42,182 nucleotides of DNA from an uncultured Solirubrobacterales bacterium (lineage in GTDB: Bacteria > Actinomycetota > Thermoleophilia > Solirubrobacterales > Solirubrobacteraceae): the NCBI GenBank assembly GCA_937973575.1, contig CALJKH010000119.1, forward strand, positions 1 to 42,182. Direction: 5' to 3'. Position 1 is the first letter of the stretch. Every line of letters begins with the position of its first letter. Shown here in pieces: positions 7,412 to 15,482 of this stretch. The notes beneath the pieces are model-generated. The model searched no databases. It worked only from the letters and a program-made list of their open reading frames with translations, and had not been told where the DNA came from. A program made the translations under genes and the position numbers.

Positions 7412-7864
7412 CTACCCAGCCGCGATGCTGGCGGCGATTTGGTTGAGCTCAGCACGGACCTCGCGGTCCTTCAGCTCTGCATCCTCTTCTGTCCAGCGCC
7501 ATGCCACGCCAGCTTCAATCTCAAACCTTGGCTGGCCGTGGTCGCGGATCCGCTCAGCTGTGATCAGGACTGCGCAGACTCTGTCGCTGCACTGCATCAT
7601 CTCGGCGACAACCTCAGCCCGACCGTGCGCAGTAACGGCAACATTGCCCTCCGCCAAAAAGGTAAGTGCAACGCGCGGTTCTGCCCGAAGGTTGGCGAGC
7701 GAACCACGCCGAGTCGCAAGCGCTATCAGCACTTGGGAATCACTCGCTCTCACACCGGTGCTGACTGGGATTGCGTGCGGGCCGTCGCCAATCGTGGAGA
7801 GAGTGGCAACGGTGCCATCAGCCCAGACGGGGAGTTCGATGCGATCCGGCAGTGGCAAGGTCAA
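7412..7864 (-). CDS. Pyridoxamine 5'-phosphate oxidase-like flavin-binding protein
   Basis: This is a protein of about 150 residues with the split-barrel layout of PNPOx-like FMN or F420 proteins: LATRRGSLANLRAEPRVALTFLAEGNVAVTAHGRAEVV is characteristic of strands 3-5. It probably reduces or oxidises a small organic substrate using a flavin-type cofactor. The TTG at 7864 overlaps the TGA stop of the upstream gene (TTGA), which suggests coupled translation. An upstream TTG at 7888 would overlap by 28 bases and is the alternative. Family confidence is fair; the start is uncertain. Confidence 0.7.
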   Translation of the reverse strand: MTLPLPDRIELPVWADGTVATLSTIGDGPHAIPVSTGVRASDSQVLIALATRRGSLANLRAEPRVALTFLAEGNVAVTAHGRAEVVAEMMQCSDRVCAVLITAERIRDHGQPRFEIEAGVAWRWTEEDAELKDREVRAELNQIAASIAAG

Positions 7865-9318
7865 CGCCCCGGAATCCGTGGGATCCAAGCCCGAACGCGG
7901 CGGGCGAAATCAGTGGCGTCATCTCCAGCAATCCGCTGCACCTCAATAGCCCGCGTCGGATAAGCCTCAATCCTTGTCGCAAGGTCACGGAGTCGCGTCC
8001 TCTCAGTTACCTCACGCTGGAACCCACCAATCGCCTCCCCGGCACCGCGAGCAAGCAGGTGGACACCAGCGACGCGCCCACTGACCGTAACTACAACTGC
8101 CCGACCTGGAAGATCATCGTCCGTCCGACCACGGTCGGAGAGCAGAATGTCCCGCTCGTAACGCTGCACTCGCTTGCGGGGCCAGCGCTTCAACGCCTCT
8201 TCAAAGGTCAGGCCAGCGTGGCCAAGCTCAGGCTCAGTGAACAGGCACCATGGGACTCCAGCTGCGCGGCGTCCGGGGCCAGGAAGCGCGATGTCACGAA
8301 TCGCCTGCGCACCGTCATAGCCAGCTGTGTGGGTGTGCCCGCGACCGGCCACATCGCCGACTGCATAGACCTGTTTGGCGCTTGTTCTGGAACGGAAGTC
8401 GGTGAGGATGCCTTCGTCGCCGTGGTCGATGCCGGCGCCTTCAATATCAAGAGCCTCAAGGTTGGGTGCCCGGCCACAGCAGACCAGCAGGTTGGCTGAT
8501 TCAAAGGACCGCTCCTGGACTGAGTCTGGATCGTCAAGGTCGGCATCGTCCTCAGGCTCAATCTCAACTGTGAGCCGTCGTGTTCCCTGCTCAACAAGGG
8601 TGGCTTCCGTCGCGATCGCTCGCGGCACAATCTCCACTCCGTTTTCGCGCAGCTGCTCCTCAACTAGCTCAGCAAGGATGGGATCCTCACTCGGCAGGAT
8701 GCGACTGTTGCGATGGACCAAGGTGACCTTCGTTCCAAGCTGCGCAAGTGCCTGCGCTGTCTCAACGCCCGAGTGACCTGCGCCGAGAATCAGAATCTCC
8801 TTAGGGAGCTCAGCCAAGTCCCAGAGGGTGTCAGTCGTAAGAGGGTCGGAGGCAGCGAGCCCTTCAATGTCAGGAAGGCGAGGGCGTGAGCCAGTCGCGA
8901 TCACGATCCGCCGGGTCTTGATCACCTCATCGCCAACCTGTACTGCCTTCGCTCCCACAAGTCGGGCCGGCCCCTCACGCACATCAACTCCAAGCTCTCG
9001 GTAGTGCTCAATGTTGTCGTCGCTGCGGGCGATCTCGTCGCGCACGTCACGGACGCGTTGCCAGACGCGGTCACCATCAACGGTCACTTCACCAACACTG
9101 ATTCCAAGCTGCCCAGCGCGCCTTGCTGCCGCTGCTGCCCTTGCTGAGGCGATCAAGGATTTGCTCGGGATGCAACCTGACCAGAGGCAATCGCCGCCGG
9201 CGCGGCCACGTTCGATAGCGATTGTGCGCAGGCCTAACGCTGCAGCAGTTGACGCTGCTGTTAGCCCGGCTGAGCCAAGGCCGATGATCGCCACGTCGTA
9301 TCGCTTAGTTCGCGCCAT
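7861..9318 (-). CDS. FAD-dependent pyridine nucleotide-disulfide oxidoreductase
   Basis: The 485-residue flavoprotein resembles dihydrolipoyl dehydrogenase and mercuric reductase. It has an N-terminal FAD Rossmann motif (IIGLGSAGLTAA), the redox disulfide GGDCLWSGCIPSKSL (Cys44, Cys49), an NAD(P) Rossmann motif (ILILGAGHSGVETA), the second FAD motif YAVGDVAGRG and a dimerisation domain. The C-terminal catalytic HPTxxE box of lipoamide dehydrogenases reads AYPTRAIE, so the base His is replaced by Tyr while the Glu remains. It is therefore unlikely to be a standard dihydrolipoyl dehydrogenase. It heads the minus-strand operon with the two downstream genes, and no lipoyl enzyme is nearby. Confidence 0.85.
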   Translation of the reverse strand: MARTKRYDVAIIGLGSAGLTAASTAAALGLRTIAIERGRAGGDCLWSGCIPSKSLIASARAAAAARRAGQLGISVGEVTVDGDRVWQRVRDVRDEIARSDDNIEHYRELGVDVREGPARLVGAKAVQVGDEVIKTRRIVIATGSRPRLPDIEGLAASDPLTTDTLWDLAELPKEILILGAGHSGVETAQALAQLGTKVTLVHRNSRILPSEDPILAELVEEQLRENGVEIVPRAIATEATLVEQGTRRLTVEIEPEDDADLDDPDSVQERSFESANLLVCCGRAPNLEALDIEGAGIDHGDEGILTDFRSRTSAKQVYAVGDVAGRGHTHTAGYDGAQAIRDIALPGPGRRAAGVPWCLFTEPELGHAGLTFEEALKRWPRKRVQRYERDILLSDRGRTDDDLPGRAVVVTVSGRVAGVHLLARGAGEAIGGFQREVTERTRLRDLATRIEAYPTRAIEVQRIAGDDATDFARRVRAWIPRIPGR

Positions 9319-9389
9319 CTGCCAATCGTCGCAGGTGACGGGCGAGCACAGGCCAGCTGCGACAGCCCCAAGCGGTTAGGCTCGCCTCC

Positions 9390-10328
9390 ATGAGAGCAGC
9401 CCTAATCCGAGAATTCGCAACTGCGCCAGAGGTCGGCGAGTTTGCCGCGCCCTCACCTGAGGCCGGTCAGGTGGCCCTTGATGTTGAGCTCGCAGCACTC
9501 AATCCAGTGGACAGGCTGATCGCCTCTGGCACATTTGCCCATGGCGCACCTCCCCTTCCCTACATTCCCGGGCGAGAAGGAATTGCCCGTCTCGAAGACG
9601 GCACTTTTGCCTACTTCGACATGCCAATTCCTCGATACGGCGCGATCGCCGAGCAGGTCCTCGTGCCCGAAGGAAGCCTCCACCCTCTGCCAGCCGGACT
9701 TGACCCTGGCAAGGCGCTCGCGTGCGGCGTGGCTGGCATGGCCGCATGGTTTTCACTCAAGAAGCGGGCAGCCCTCCAGCCAGGTGAGCGAGTGCTGATT
9801 CTCGGCGCTGGTGGCGCAGTCGGCCAAGTTGGTTTGGCTGTTGCGCGCAAGCTGGGCGCCGGCAAGATCGTGGCTGGCCTGCGCGACCCTTCCAAACTTC
9901 AAGGTGCGGCAGACGCAGCTGTCTCAGTAGCTGGCAGCCGCGAGGAGGTGGCCAAGGCGATCACGGAAGCGTTTGACGGGGAGGGCCCTGATGTCGTCCT
10001 TGACCCTGTTTGGGGCGTGCCAGCTGAGGCTGCCTCCGAAGCCATGGCTTTTGGCGGGCGGCTCGTCCAGCTGGGTCAGTCAGCTGGAACAGAGGCGACC
10101 TTCGTCTCAACTGCTGTGCGTAACAAGTGCCTGCACCTGATGGGCCACACGAACTTCGCCCACAGCCATGAGGAGCGAGCCGAGGCTCTTGCAGAGATGT
10201 TCAGCTGGACAGCAGCTGGCGATATTGATGTGCCTTACGAGACCCTGCCGCTTGACAGGGTCGCCGAGGCATGGGAGCGGCAAGCTGCCGCCCCCGGCCT
10301 GAAGCTAACGATTGACCCTCGCGGCTAG
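9390..10328 (+). CDS. Zinc-independent MDR family oxidoreductase (quinone reductase-like)
   Basis: The 312-residue protein belongs to the medium-chain dehydrogenase/reductase superfamily: a GroES-like N-terminal half (LNPVDRLIASG, PYIPGREGIAR) and a C-terminal Rossmann domain with VLILGAGGAVGQVGLAVAR for NADPH. The structural and catalytic zinc ligands of alcohol dehydrogenases are absent, so a quinone or enoyl reductase role is likelier. The ATG lies 7 bases after TAGGCT without a Shine-Dalgarno sequence, a leaderless-type start. Its stop overlaps the stop of the convergent secreted repeat protein by 4 bases. Confidence 0.85.
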   Translation: MRAALIREFATAPEVGEFAAPSPEAGQVALDVELAALNPVDRLIASGTFAHGAPPLPYIPGREGIARLEDGTFAYFDMPIPRYGAIAEQVLVPEGSLHPLPAGLDPGKALACGVAGMAAWFSLKKRAALQPGERVLILGAGGAVGQVGLAVARKLGAGKIVAGLRDPSKLQGAADAAVSVAGSREEVAKAITEAFDGEGPDVVLDPVWGVPAEAASEAMAFGGRLVQLGQSAGTEATFVSTAVRNKCLHLMGHTNFAHSHEERAEALAEMFSWTAAGDIDVPYETLPLDRVAEAWERQAAAPGLKLTIDPRG

Positions 10329-11266
10329 CCGGTGAACGAGCCGTTTGACCCGCTTGCGCCCGGGTCAAGCTGGAAGCCGTAGCGGCCGCCGATGTTGTGG
10401 AACCAACCGACTGACTTGTCGATCGTCCAACCTGCTGGCAGTTCACCATTGTTGATTGTCTGCGTAGCGAGTTGGGTTGCCCGTGCACATGTGGCTGACC
10501 CTGTTGCGATCAGCACATAGTTGCCAGCTGGAACTGTGAAGCCGCTAATCGTTGTCGTGGCGCCAACTCCAAAGTTGGTTGAGCAGATGCTGTCGCCGTA
10601 ACGAGGGTTCGACCCCATCACAACTCCAAGCCCGGTCAGCTTCAGAACATTGAAGCCGTTGGTATGGGAGCCGTCGTAGAAGGTCTTGGCACCAGTGTTC
10701 ATCGTCCATGGAGCTGGCAGGTTGCCGGCGTAATCGTGGTTGAGGAAGTAGGCAAACCAAGCTGTTGACTGAGCACATGTCAGCGCCTGTGAGGACGTCA
10801 GACGGTTAATCCGGTAGTTGCCAGCCGGAAGGCTCATTGCGCCGATCCGATCGTTGTGAACGACTTGGAACGACCCTGGGCAGGTCAGGCTGGACGGTGA
10901 TGGAGCCGGGCTGGGGCCAGGCGTCGGCGTCTTGGCTGGCGTCGCTGTGAAGCTGTGGCCGCCCTTGGAGTAGAAGACTCGCCCTGCTCCAACTTGCTTG
11001 AGCGCCCAGCCACCTGGCAGGACGCCGTCCCAGTCCTGAAGGAACTGGGCGAAGAGTGTTGAGGACTGCTGGCAGGTAACACCGGCTAGATCCGTGACGT
11101 TGTAAGGGCCGGCTGGGAAGCTGATCGCGCCGATCTTGTCGTTGTGCAGAACGGTGAAGGGCGGGCAGGCCGTGACACCGGCGGAGGCTGTGGTCGTTGC
11201 TCCGACCACGAGTGCTCCAGAAGCGAGGATTGAGGCGAGGGCGATTCCGACGTGTGATTTGCGCAT
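10325..11266 (-). CDS. Secreted protein with three copies of an unrecognised domain
   Basis: The 313-residue protein has a signal peptide (about 1-29, ending ASA) and three repeats of 75-80 residues at about 34-107, 129-209 and 228-301. Each repeat carries a PAGxY turn, two cysteines (34/65, 129/164, 228/260) likely to form a disulfide, and a G-x-LP-x-x-W segment. The first two also share HNDxIGAxSxPAG. A Pro/Thr/Ser-rich linker (108-127) separates repeats 1 and 2. I do not recognise the domain. The layout suggests an extracellular binding protein. The ATG follows AGGTGGAG, a usable Shine-Dalgarno sequence. It lies downstream of sufD, separated by a hairpin. Confidence 0.8.
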   Translation of the reverse strand: MRKSHVGIALASILASGALVVGATTTASAGVTACPPFTVLHNDKIGAISFPAGPYNVTDLAGVTCQQSSTLFAQFLQDWDGVLPGGWALKQVGAGRVFYSKGGHSFTATPAKTPTPGPSPAPSPSSLTCPGSFQVVHNDRIGAMSLPAGNYRINRLTSSQALTCAQSTAWFAYFLNHDYAGNLPAPWTMNTGAKTFYDGSHTNGFNVLKLTGLGVVMGSNPRYGDSICSTNFGVGATTTISGFTVPAGNYVLIATGSATCARATQLATQTINNGELPAGWTIDKSVGWFHNIGGRYGFQLDPGASGSNGSFTG

Positions 11267-11286
11267 GGCTCCACCTTGTCACAGGA

Positions 11287-11314
11287 GGCGGAGGAAACCC
11301 GCCGGTTCCCCGCC
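11287..11314. terminator. Hairpin between sufD and the secreted repeat gene
   Basis: GGCGG-A-GGAA pairs with TTCC-CCGCC, giving a 9-bp stem with one bulged A in the 67-base gap after sufD. There is no clear T-tract on either strand. It could end suf transcription or only structure the leader of the next gene. Confidence 0.35.
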
Positions 11315-11333
11315 TACCTGAAAGTGGCCTAAC

Positions 11334-12527
11334 TTAAGAGCCGGAAAGGACTAGCTCAAGCCGCTGCTCAAGAGCATCGGCGAGTGCGTCACGCGAACGG
11401 CCCTCTTCGAACCGCTCTACGAGCTCAGCGAGGAAGCCCTCGATCACAAGGTGACGGGCCTGCTCCTCTGGCAAGCCACGCGAGCGCAGGTAGAAGATCT
11501 GCTCCTCGTCAAGTTGAGCGATGGCAGCAGCGTGCGTGCAACGCACATCGTCGGCCTCAATCTCAAGGCCGGGGATTGCGTCAGCGTGAGCATCACGGCT
11601 GAGCAGCAGGTTGCGACTCTCCTGGAATGCGTCTGTCTGCTGGGCGCCTTCGTCAACACGGATCATGCCGCTCCAAACTGATGTGGAGTGACCATCCAAA
11701 ACGCCACGGAAGGCAAGGTCGCTGACAGTGTTCTCGGCAGCGTGCTCTTGGAATGTGTCGAAGTCAAGGTGCTGAGTGCCACGGCTCGCGTAGGCGCCTG
11801 TGACCTTGCCATGTGCGCCAGTGCCGGCAAGGCGGGAAGCCATGCGGACGCGGCCCTTGGCAGCACCGAATCCGAGCGCTACCCAATCCAGAGTTCCGTC
11901 ACGGCCAATTTCACCCTGCTGAGTGCCAAACACAGATGACTTCTCTGAGAGGCCCTGAGTAGCGATGTAGCGCAGGTTTGCGCCATCACCAACGTGGAGC
12001 TCGACGACGGTTGTCATTAGAGCGTCAAGGTCGTCTGAGCTTGAAAGGACTTGGTCCCAAACTTCAACCTGTGCGCCTTCGTCAACAACGACGAGAGTGC
12101 GCTGGTTAAGGGTCGTCTTTGCAGTTGCCTGCACGACTGTGCACTGAATTGGCTTCTCAACGACGACACCCTTGGCTACATGGACGAACAGTCCACCGCG
12201 GCCATCAGCCTCGTTACGGGCGAGGAAAGCGTCCTTGGTTGTGTCGACAAGTGCGCCTGGCTTGCCAGCCGGAATAAGCCCTTCGGCGCGTGCCTTCTCA
12301 AGGCTTGTGACTGTTACGCCCTCTGGCAGACCCTCGGGAATCTCAACTGTTGAGCCATCAACTTGGACGACGCGAATCGCATCGTCGAATACTGGAACGA
12401 TCGCTGGTGCATTAGCTGCGCTCGCGTCACCCTCACCCGCATCTGGGTAAGCGGCGAAGTCAAGCTTGCTGATGTCAGTGAACTCCCAACCTGCGCGGCC
12501 CTTGAACTCTGGAATACCGGCGCTCAT
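11334..12527 (-). CDS. sufD: Fe-S cluster assembly scaffold protein SufD
   Basis: The 397-residue beta-helix protein forms the SufBC2D scaffold with SufB and SufC, on which iron-sulfur clusters are built in the cytoplasm. The C-terminal half has the family signature VRCTHAAAIAQLDEEQIFYLRSRGL, whose His corresponds to the one implicated in iron acquisition in E. coli SufD. Its ATG overlaps the sufB stop by four bases (ATGA), indicating coupled translation. It is the last gene of the Rieske-sufB-sufD transcription unit. Confidence 0.95.
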   Translation of the reverse strand: MSAGIPEFKGRAGWEFTDISKLDFAAYPDAGEGDASAANAPAIVPVFDDAIRVVQVDGSTVEIPEGLPEGVTVTSLEKARAEGLIPAGKPGALVDTTKDAFLARNEADGRGGLFVHVAKGVVVEKPIQCTVVQATAKTTLNQRTLVVVDEGAQVEVWDQVLSSSDDLDALMTTVVELHVGDGANLRYIATQGLSEKSSVFGTQQGEIGRDGTLDWVALGFGAAKGRVRMASRLAGTGAHGKVTGAYASRGTQHLDFDTFQEHAAENTVSDLAFRGVLDGHSTSVWSGMIRVDEGAQQTDAFQESRNLLLSRDAHADAIPGLEIEADDVRCTHAAAIAQLDEEQIFYLRSRGLPEEQARHLVIEGFLAELVERFEEGRSRDALADALEQRLELVLSGS

Positions 12528-13981
12528 CCGATTGACCCTTCCATCTGAAGCTCAATCAGCCTGTTCATCTCAACTGCGTACTCCATTGGCAGTTCCTTGA
12601 CGATCGGCTCAATGAAGCCGTTAACGATCAGCTTGCCGGCCTCTTCCTCTGAGATGCCGCGGCTCATCAGGTAGAAGAGCTGCTCCTCGCCCACCTTCGA
12701 GACTGTTGCCTCGTGGCCGACTGTTACGTCGTCGTCGCCAATGCGAATCGTTGGGTAGGTGTCTGAACGGCTGTCCTCGTCGAGAAGCAGGGCGTCGCAG
12801 ACAACCTTGGACTTCGAGCCATGTGCGCCGTCGGCAACCTCGAGCAGACCGCGGTACGAAGAACGGCCGCCATCCTTGGAGATCGACTTCGCGAAAATGT
12901 TCGAGGTTGTGTTTGGAGCTGCGTGGACGATCTTGCCGCCAGCATCCTGATGCTGACCCTTGCCAGCGAACGCGATCGACAGAATCTCGCCGTGGGCACG
13001 CTCACCTGTCAGGTAGACAGCTGGGTACTTCATCGTCAGCTTCGAGCCAAGGTTGCAGTCAACCCATTCGACGGTTGCGTCAGCTTCAGCAACTGCGCGC
13101 TTCGTCACAAGGTTGAACACGTTCTGCGACCAGTTCTGCACGGTCGTGTAACGGATTCGAGCACCTGGCTTGGCGATCAGCTCTACGACTGCTGAGTGCA
13201 GAGAGTCGGATGAGTAGGTCGGAGCGGTGCAGCCTTCTACGTAGTGAACGTAGGAACCCTCGTCGGCGATGATCAGCGTGCGCTCGAACTGGCCCATGTT
13301 TTCCGTGTTGATGCGGAAGTAAGCCTGCAGTGGCATCTCAACGTGAACGCCCGGTGGGACATAGACGAACGAGCCGCCTGACCAAACAGCGCTGTTGAGA
13401 GCTGCGAGCTTGTTGTCGTTGGCCGGAATGATTGAGGCGAAGTACTCCTTGACGAGGTCCTCGTGCTCACGCAGGCCTGAGTCCATGTCCTTGAAGATCA
13501 CGCCCTGCTCCTCCAGGTCCTCACGGATCTGGTGGTAGACAACCTCGGACTCGTACTGGGCGCCAACACCGGCGAGGAACTTACGCTCGGCCTCTGGAAT
13601 ACCAAGGCGGTCAAAGGTGTTCTTCACGTCCTCTGGGACGTCATCCCATGAACGCTCTGCGCGCTCTGAGGCACGCACGAAGTAGTGGATGTTGTCGAAG
13701 TCAACTTCGGCAAGCATCGGGGAGCCCCATGTGGGCATTGGACGAGCCTCGAAGTAGTCAAGTGACTTGAGGCGGAAGTCGCGCATCCACTGTGGCTCGT
13801 TCTTGAACTCGCTGATCTGCTCGACCAGTTCGCGGGTAAGGCCCTTAGGCGCCTTGAAGAGGTAGTTCTCCGGGTCGGAGAAGCCAAACTTCTCGTCGTA
13901 ATCAGAGTTGATGTCGCGAAGGCCCTCGTTCTCGTCAGGCTCGACTGATGCGGCTGTTGCTGCGTCGGGTGGTGTGGTCAT
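12524..13981 (-). CDS. sufB: Fe-S cluster assembly protein SufB
   Basis: The 485-residue scaffold subunit accepts persulfide sulfur from SufS/SufU. The core is well conserved, with FVYVPPGVHVEMPLQAYFRIN, YVEGCTAPTYSSDSLHSAVVE and the cysteine in VVCDALLLDEDSRSDTYP that matches the essential Cys of E. coli SufB. The end reads VTVGHEATVSKVGEEQLFYLMSRG, as expected. Length matches the family. It starts one base after the Rieske ferredoxin stop and overlaps sufD, so the three genes form one unit. Confidence 0.96.
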   Translation of the reverse strand: MTTPPDAATAASVEPDENEGLRDINSDYDEKFGFSDPENYLFKAPKGLTRELVEQISEFKNEPQWMRDFRLKSLDYFEARPMPTWGSPMLAEVDFDNIHYFVRASERAERSWDDVPEDVKNTFDRLGIPEAERKFLAGVGAQYESEVVYHQIREDLEEQGVIFKDMDSGLREHEDLVKEYFASIIPANDNKLAALNSAVWSGGSFVYVPPGVHVEMPLQAYFRINTENMGQFERTLIIADEGSYVHYVEGCTAPTYSSDSLHSAVVELIAKPGARIRYTTVQNWSQNVFNLVTKRAVAEADATVEWVDCNLGSKLTMKYPAVYLTGERAHGEILSIAFAGKGQHQDAGGKIVHAAPNTTSNIFAKSISKDGGRSSYRGLLEVADGAHGSKSKVVCDALLLDEDSRSDTYPTIRIGDDDVTVGHEATVSKVGEEQLFYLMSRGISEEEAGKLIVNGFIEPIVKELPMEYAVEMNRLIELQMEGSIG

Positions 13982-13982
13982 G

Positions 13983-14300
13983 TCAGGAGACCTCCAGTGT
14001 GATTGTGTCGCCGTCGAGTGTCACCGGGAAGGTGGCAACGGCCTTGTAAGCGGGCAAAGTCAGCGCTTTTCCTGAGCGCAGATCAAAAAGGGCGCCATGG
14101 CGTGGGCATTCGATGGCGCAGCGGTCAGAGTCGACGTCGCCCTCGCCGAGGTCACCGTCGTCGTGTGAGCAGCGGTCTTCGATCGCGAGGATCTCCCCGT
14201 CAACATTGACGACGAGGATCTCCAAGTCTTCCCAAGCAACGGTTGTTCGCTCGCCGGGTGGGAGTTCAGAGACTGCGCAGACTGTGAGTGTTTCGGGCAT
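13983..14300 (-). CDS. Rieske-type [2Fe-2S] ferredoxin of the suf cluster
   Basis: The 105-residue protein has both Rieske boxes, Cys44-x-His46 (CSHDDGDL) and Cys65-x2-His68 (CPRHGALFDL), which bind a two-iron cluster. Small Rieske ferredoxins of this kind are commonly placed next to sufB and sufD in Actinobacteria and probably supply electrons during cluster assembly or act as a client or sensor. It is the first gene of the sufBD unit, and upstream of it lies the palindrome at 14320-14340. No strong Shine-Dalgarno sequence is visible before the ATG. Confidence 0.92.
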   Translation of the reverse strand: MPETLTVCAVSELPPGERTTVAWEDLEILVVNVDGEILAIEDRCSHDDGDLGEGDVDSDRCAIECPRHGALFDLRSGKALTLPAYKAVATFPVTLDGDTITLEVS

Positions 14301-14319
14301 ATAAATAGCTGGGTTTCAT

Positions 14320-14340
14320 CTCCTACCTCAGGGGTAGGAG
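14320..14340. promoter_or_regulatory. Palindromic operator candidate upstream of the Rieske-sufBD unit
   Basis: CTCCTACC and GGTAGGAG are perfect 8-bp arms around TCAGG, ending 20 bases before the Rieske ATG. The core CCTA-N9-TAGG (14322-14338) has the same size as the palindrome in front of the rrf2 regulator at 18048-18064. On the minus strand a TAGGAG -10-like element lies in the arm nearer the gene. I infer an Rrf2-family binding site; no T-tract follows, which argues against a terminator. Confidence 0.6.
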
Positions 14341-14363
14341 TTGAGCTTAGGAGTCTAGCGAGA

Positions 14364-14383
14364 GTCCGGATGCGGAGCCGGAC
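14364..14383. terminator. Hairpin after the mazF-like gene
   Basis: GTCCGG and CCGGAC form a 6-bp stem around an 8-base loop, starting 4 bases after the toxin stop on the minus strand. There is no T-tract, so it is a weak terminator at best. Confidence 0.3.
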
Positions 14384-14387
14384 GGGT

Positions 14388-14708
14388 TCACCTCAGGGCT
14401 AGGACGAACTTAAGCGCAGTGTTGAGCTCAATCAACTCGTCGACTTCAAGGCGACCGACCGACTTCCCCAGCCGCTGCACCGCGCTTGCTCTCACCTTGT
14501 CCGCTAAGAGCTTTGTCCGCTGACCTTCGATCTCGACAACGGGGCGAAATGGGGCGTCACCGGCGGACTGAGACGTCGGAACTACAACGACGGTGCTGCC
14601 GGCTGCAACGAGGTCGCCTTGGACGACGACAGCAAAGCGCTCCCCTCGCTGTTCGCTGCCATGGGCGTCACGCGGTTCCCTAATTCGAAAGATCTCGCCG
14701 CGAACCAT
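14388..14708 (-). CDS. MazF/PemK-like toxin (mRNA interferase)
   Basis: The 106-residue protein has the MazF layout: a start of VRGEIFRI, then RFAVVVQGDLV, TVVVVPTSQSA and LLADKVRASAVQRLGKSVGRLEVDELIELNTAL, matching the SH3-like barrel and the late helix of the family. MazF enzymes cut mRNA at short specific sequences. The ATG at 14708 shares its A with the TAA stop of the antitoxin (TAATG), the usual coupling. An upstream in-frame start at 14729 would overlap the antitoxin and is less likely. The pair sits in the middle of the suf locus. Confidence 0.85.
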   Translation of the reverse strand: MVRGEIFRIREPRDAHGSEQRGERFAVVVQGDLVAAGSTVVVVPTSQSAGDAPFRPVVEIEGQRTKLLADKVRASAVQRLGKSVGRLEVDELIELNTALKFVLALR

Positions 14709-14962
14709 TAGAGAGGAAGGTCCTCCCACGGATCACCGAAGATCCGGTCCAGCTCCTCAGCTTCTGCCCGTTCAGCTGGGTCCTCGGCGATCCGTCGCGC
14801 AGCCTCGCGGATCGCCTCGTCGCTGAAGTGCTTCTGCTCAGCCTCGATCAGTGCCTTCCGCACAGCCTCCGATGTGGACAGGCCGTCGAGCCGCTGAATC
14901 GTCTTCAGCGCCCGCTCTGCTTCTGCGTCCAGCCGGACGTTGATTGCCTTTGCCACAACCAC
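14708..14962 (-). CDS. Ribbon-helix-helix antitoxin of the MazF-like pair
   Basis: The protein has about 84 residues. The N-terminal third (KAINVRLDAEAERALKTIQRLDGLSTSEAVRKAL) is a ribbon-helix-helix DNA-binding motif, and the acidic tail (FGDPWEDLPL) should block the toxin. It is likely to repress its own promoter, since an inverted repeat overlaps its start region. The start is probably GTG at 14962, with GTG at 14956 as the alternative. Confidence 0.85.
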   Translation of the reverse strand: MVVAKAINVRLDAEAERALKTIQRLDGLSTSEAVRKALIEAEQKHFSDEAIREAARRIAEDPAERAEAEELDRIFGDPWEDLPL

Positions 14963-14988
14963 AATGTAGCGAATGTATTACACATTGT
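14961..14988. promoter_or_regulatory. Inverted repeat at the toxin-antitoxin promoter
   Basis: ACAATGT (14961-14967) and ACATTGT (14982-14988) are perfect 7-bp arms 14 bases apart, overlapping the antitoxin start. A TAATAC -10-like element on the minus strand lies between them. This is the expected place for autoregulation by the antitoxin; binding is inferred. Confidence 0.5.
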
Positions 14989-15041
14989 GTTACAGAATTG
15001 ACACAGACTGAAACAAGTCCGTGCAGGACCTGTAACGAAAC

Positions 15042-15476
15042 TCAGACTGAGTCGAGCTTGCCGTCAGCAGGAGGAGTGGCGTCGGGAACATCTGATTCCC
15101 AGTCCACCGCGCCACCCAAGGCAGCGCTCTTCAGAACCTTGAGGCTCAGCATCGCGCACTTCATGCGCGTGGCGCTGATTTCGATTCCAAGCAGTTCAAG
15201 AACCGTGTTCTTGTCCATCCGGACAACATCGTCCACCTTCATCCCAACGATCTCGTCGCTGACGAGCGATGCAGATGCCTGGGAGATCGCGCAGCCATCA
15301 CCCGAGAAGGCGATCTCGGTAACGGTGCCCGCGCCGTCGGTCTTTAACTCAACCTTGAGTTGGTCACCACAGAGCGGGTTGTTGTCCTCGGCTTCCATCT
15401 CAGGGTCCTCAAGGTGCCCCCAGTTATGCGGGCGCTTGTAGTGCTCAAGGATCTGTTCGCGGTAGAGCTCTTCCAT
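15042..15476 (-). CDS. sufU: SufU-type sulfur transfer protein
   Basis: The 144-residue IscU-like protein accepts persulfide sulfur from SufS and passes it to the SufBCD scaffold. The zinc/sulfur ligands of SufU are visible: Cys36 and Asp38 in LCGDQL, Cys62 in GDGCAIS and Cys107 in MKCAML. The start, EELYREQILEHYKRPHNWG, is typical. It begins 6 bases after the sufS stop. It is the last gene of the rrf2-sufC-sufS-sufU run, and the toxin-antitoxin pair follows 79 bases later. Confidence 0.94.
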   Translation of the reverse strand: MEELYREQILEHYKRPHNWGHLEDPEMEAEDNNPLCGDQLKVELKTDGAGTVTEIAFSGDGCAISQASASLVSDEIVGMKVDDVVRMDKNTVLELLGIEISATRMKCAMLSLKVLKSAALGGAVDWESDVPDATPPADGKLDSV

Positions 15477-15482
15477 AGCTAT

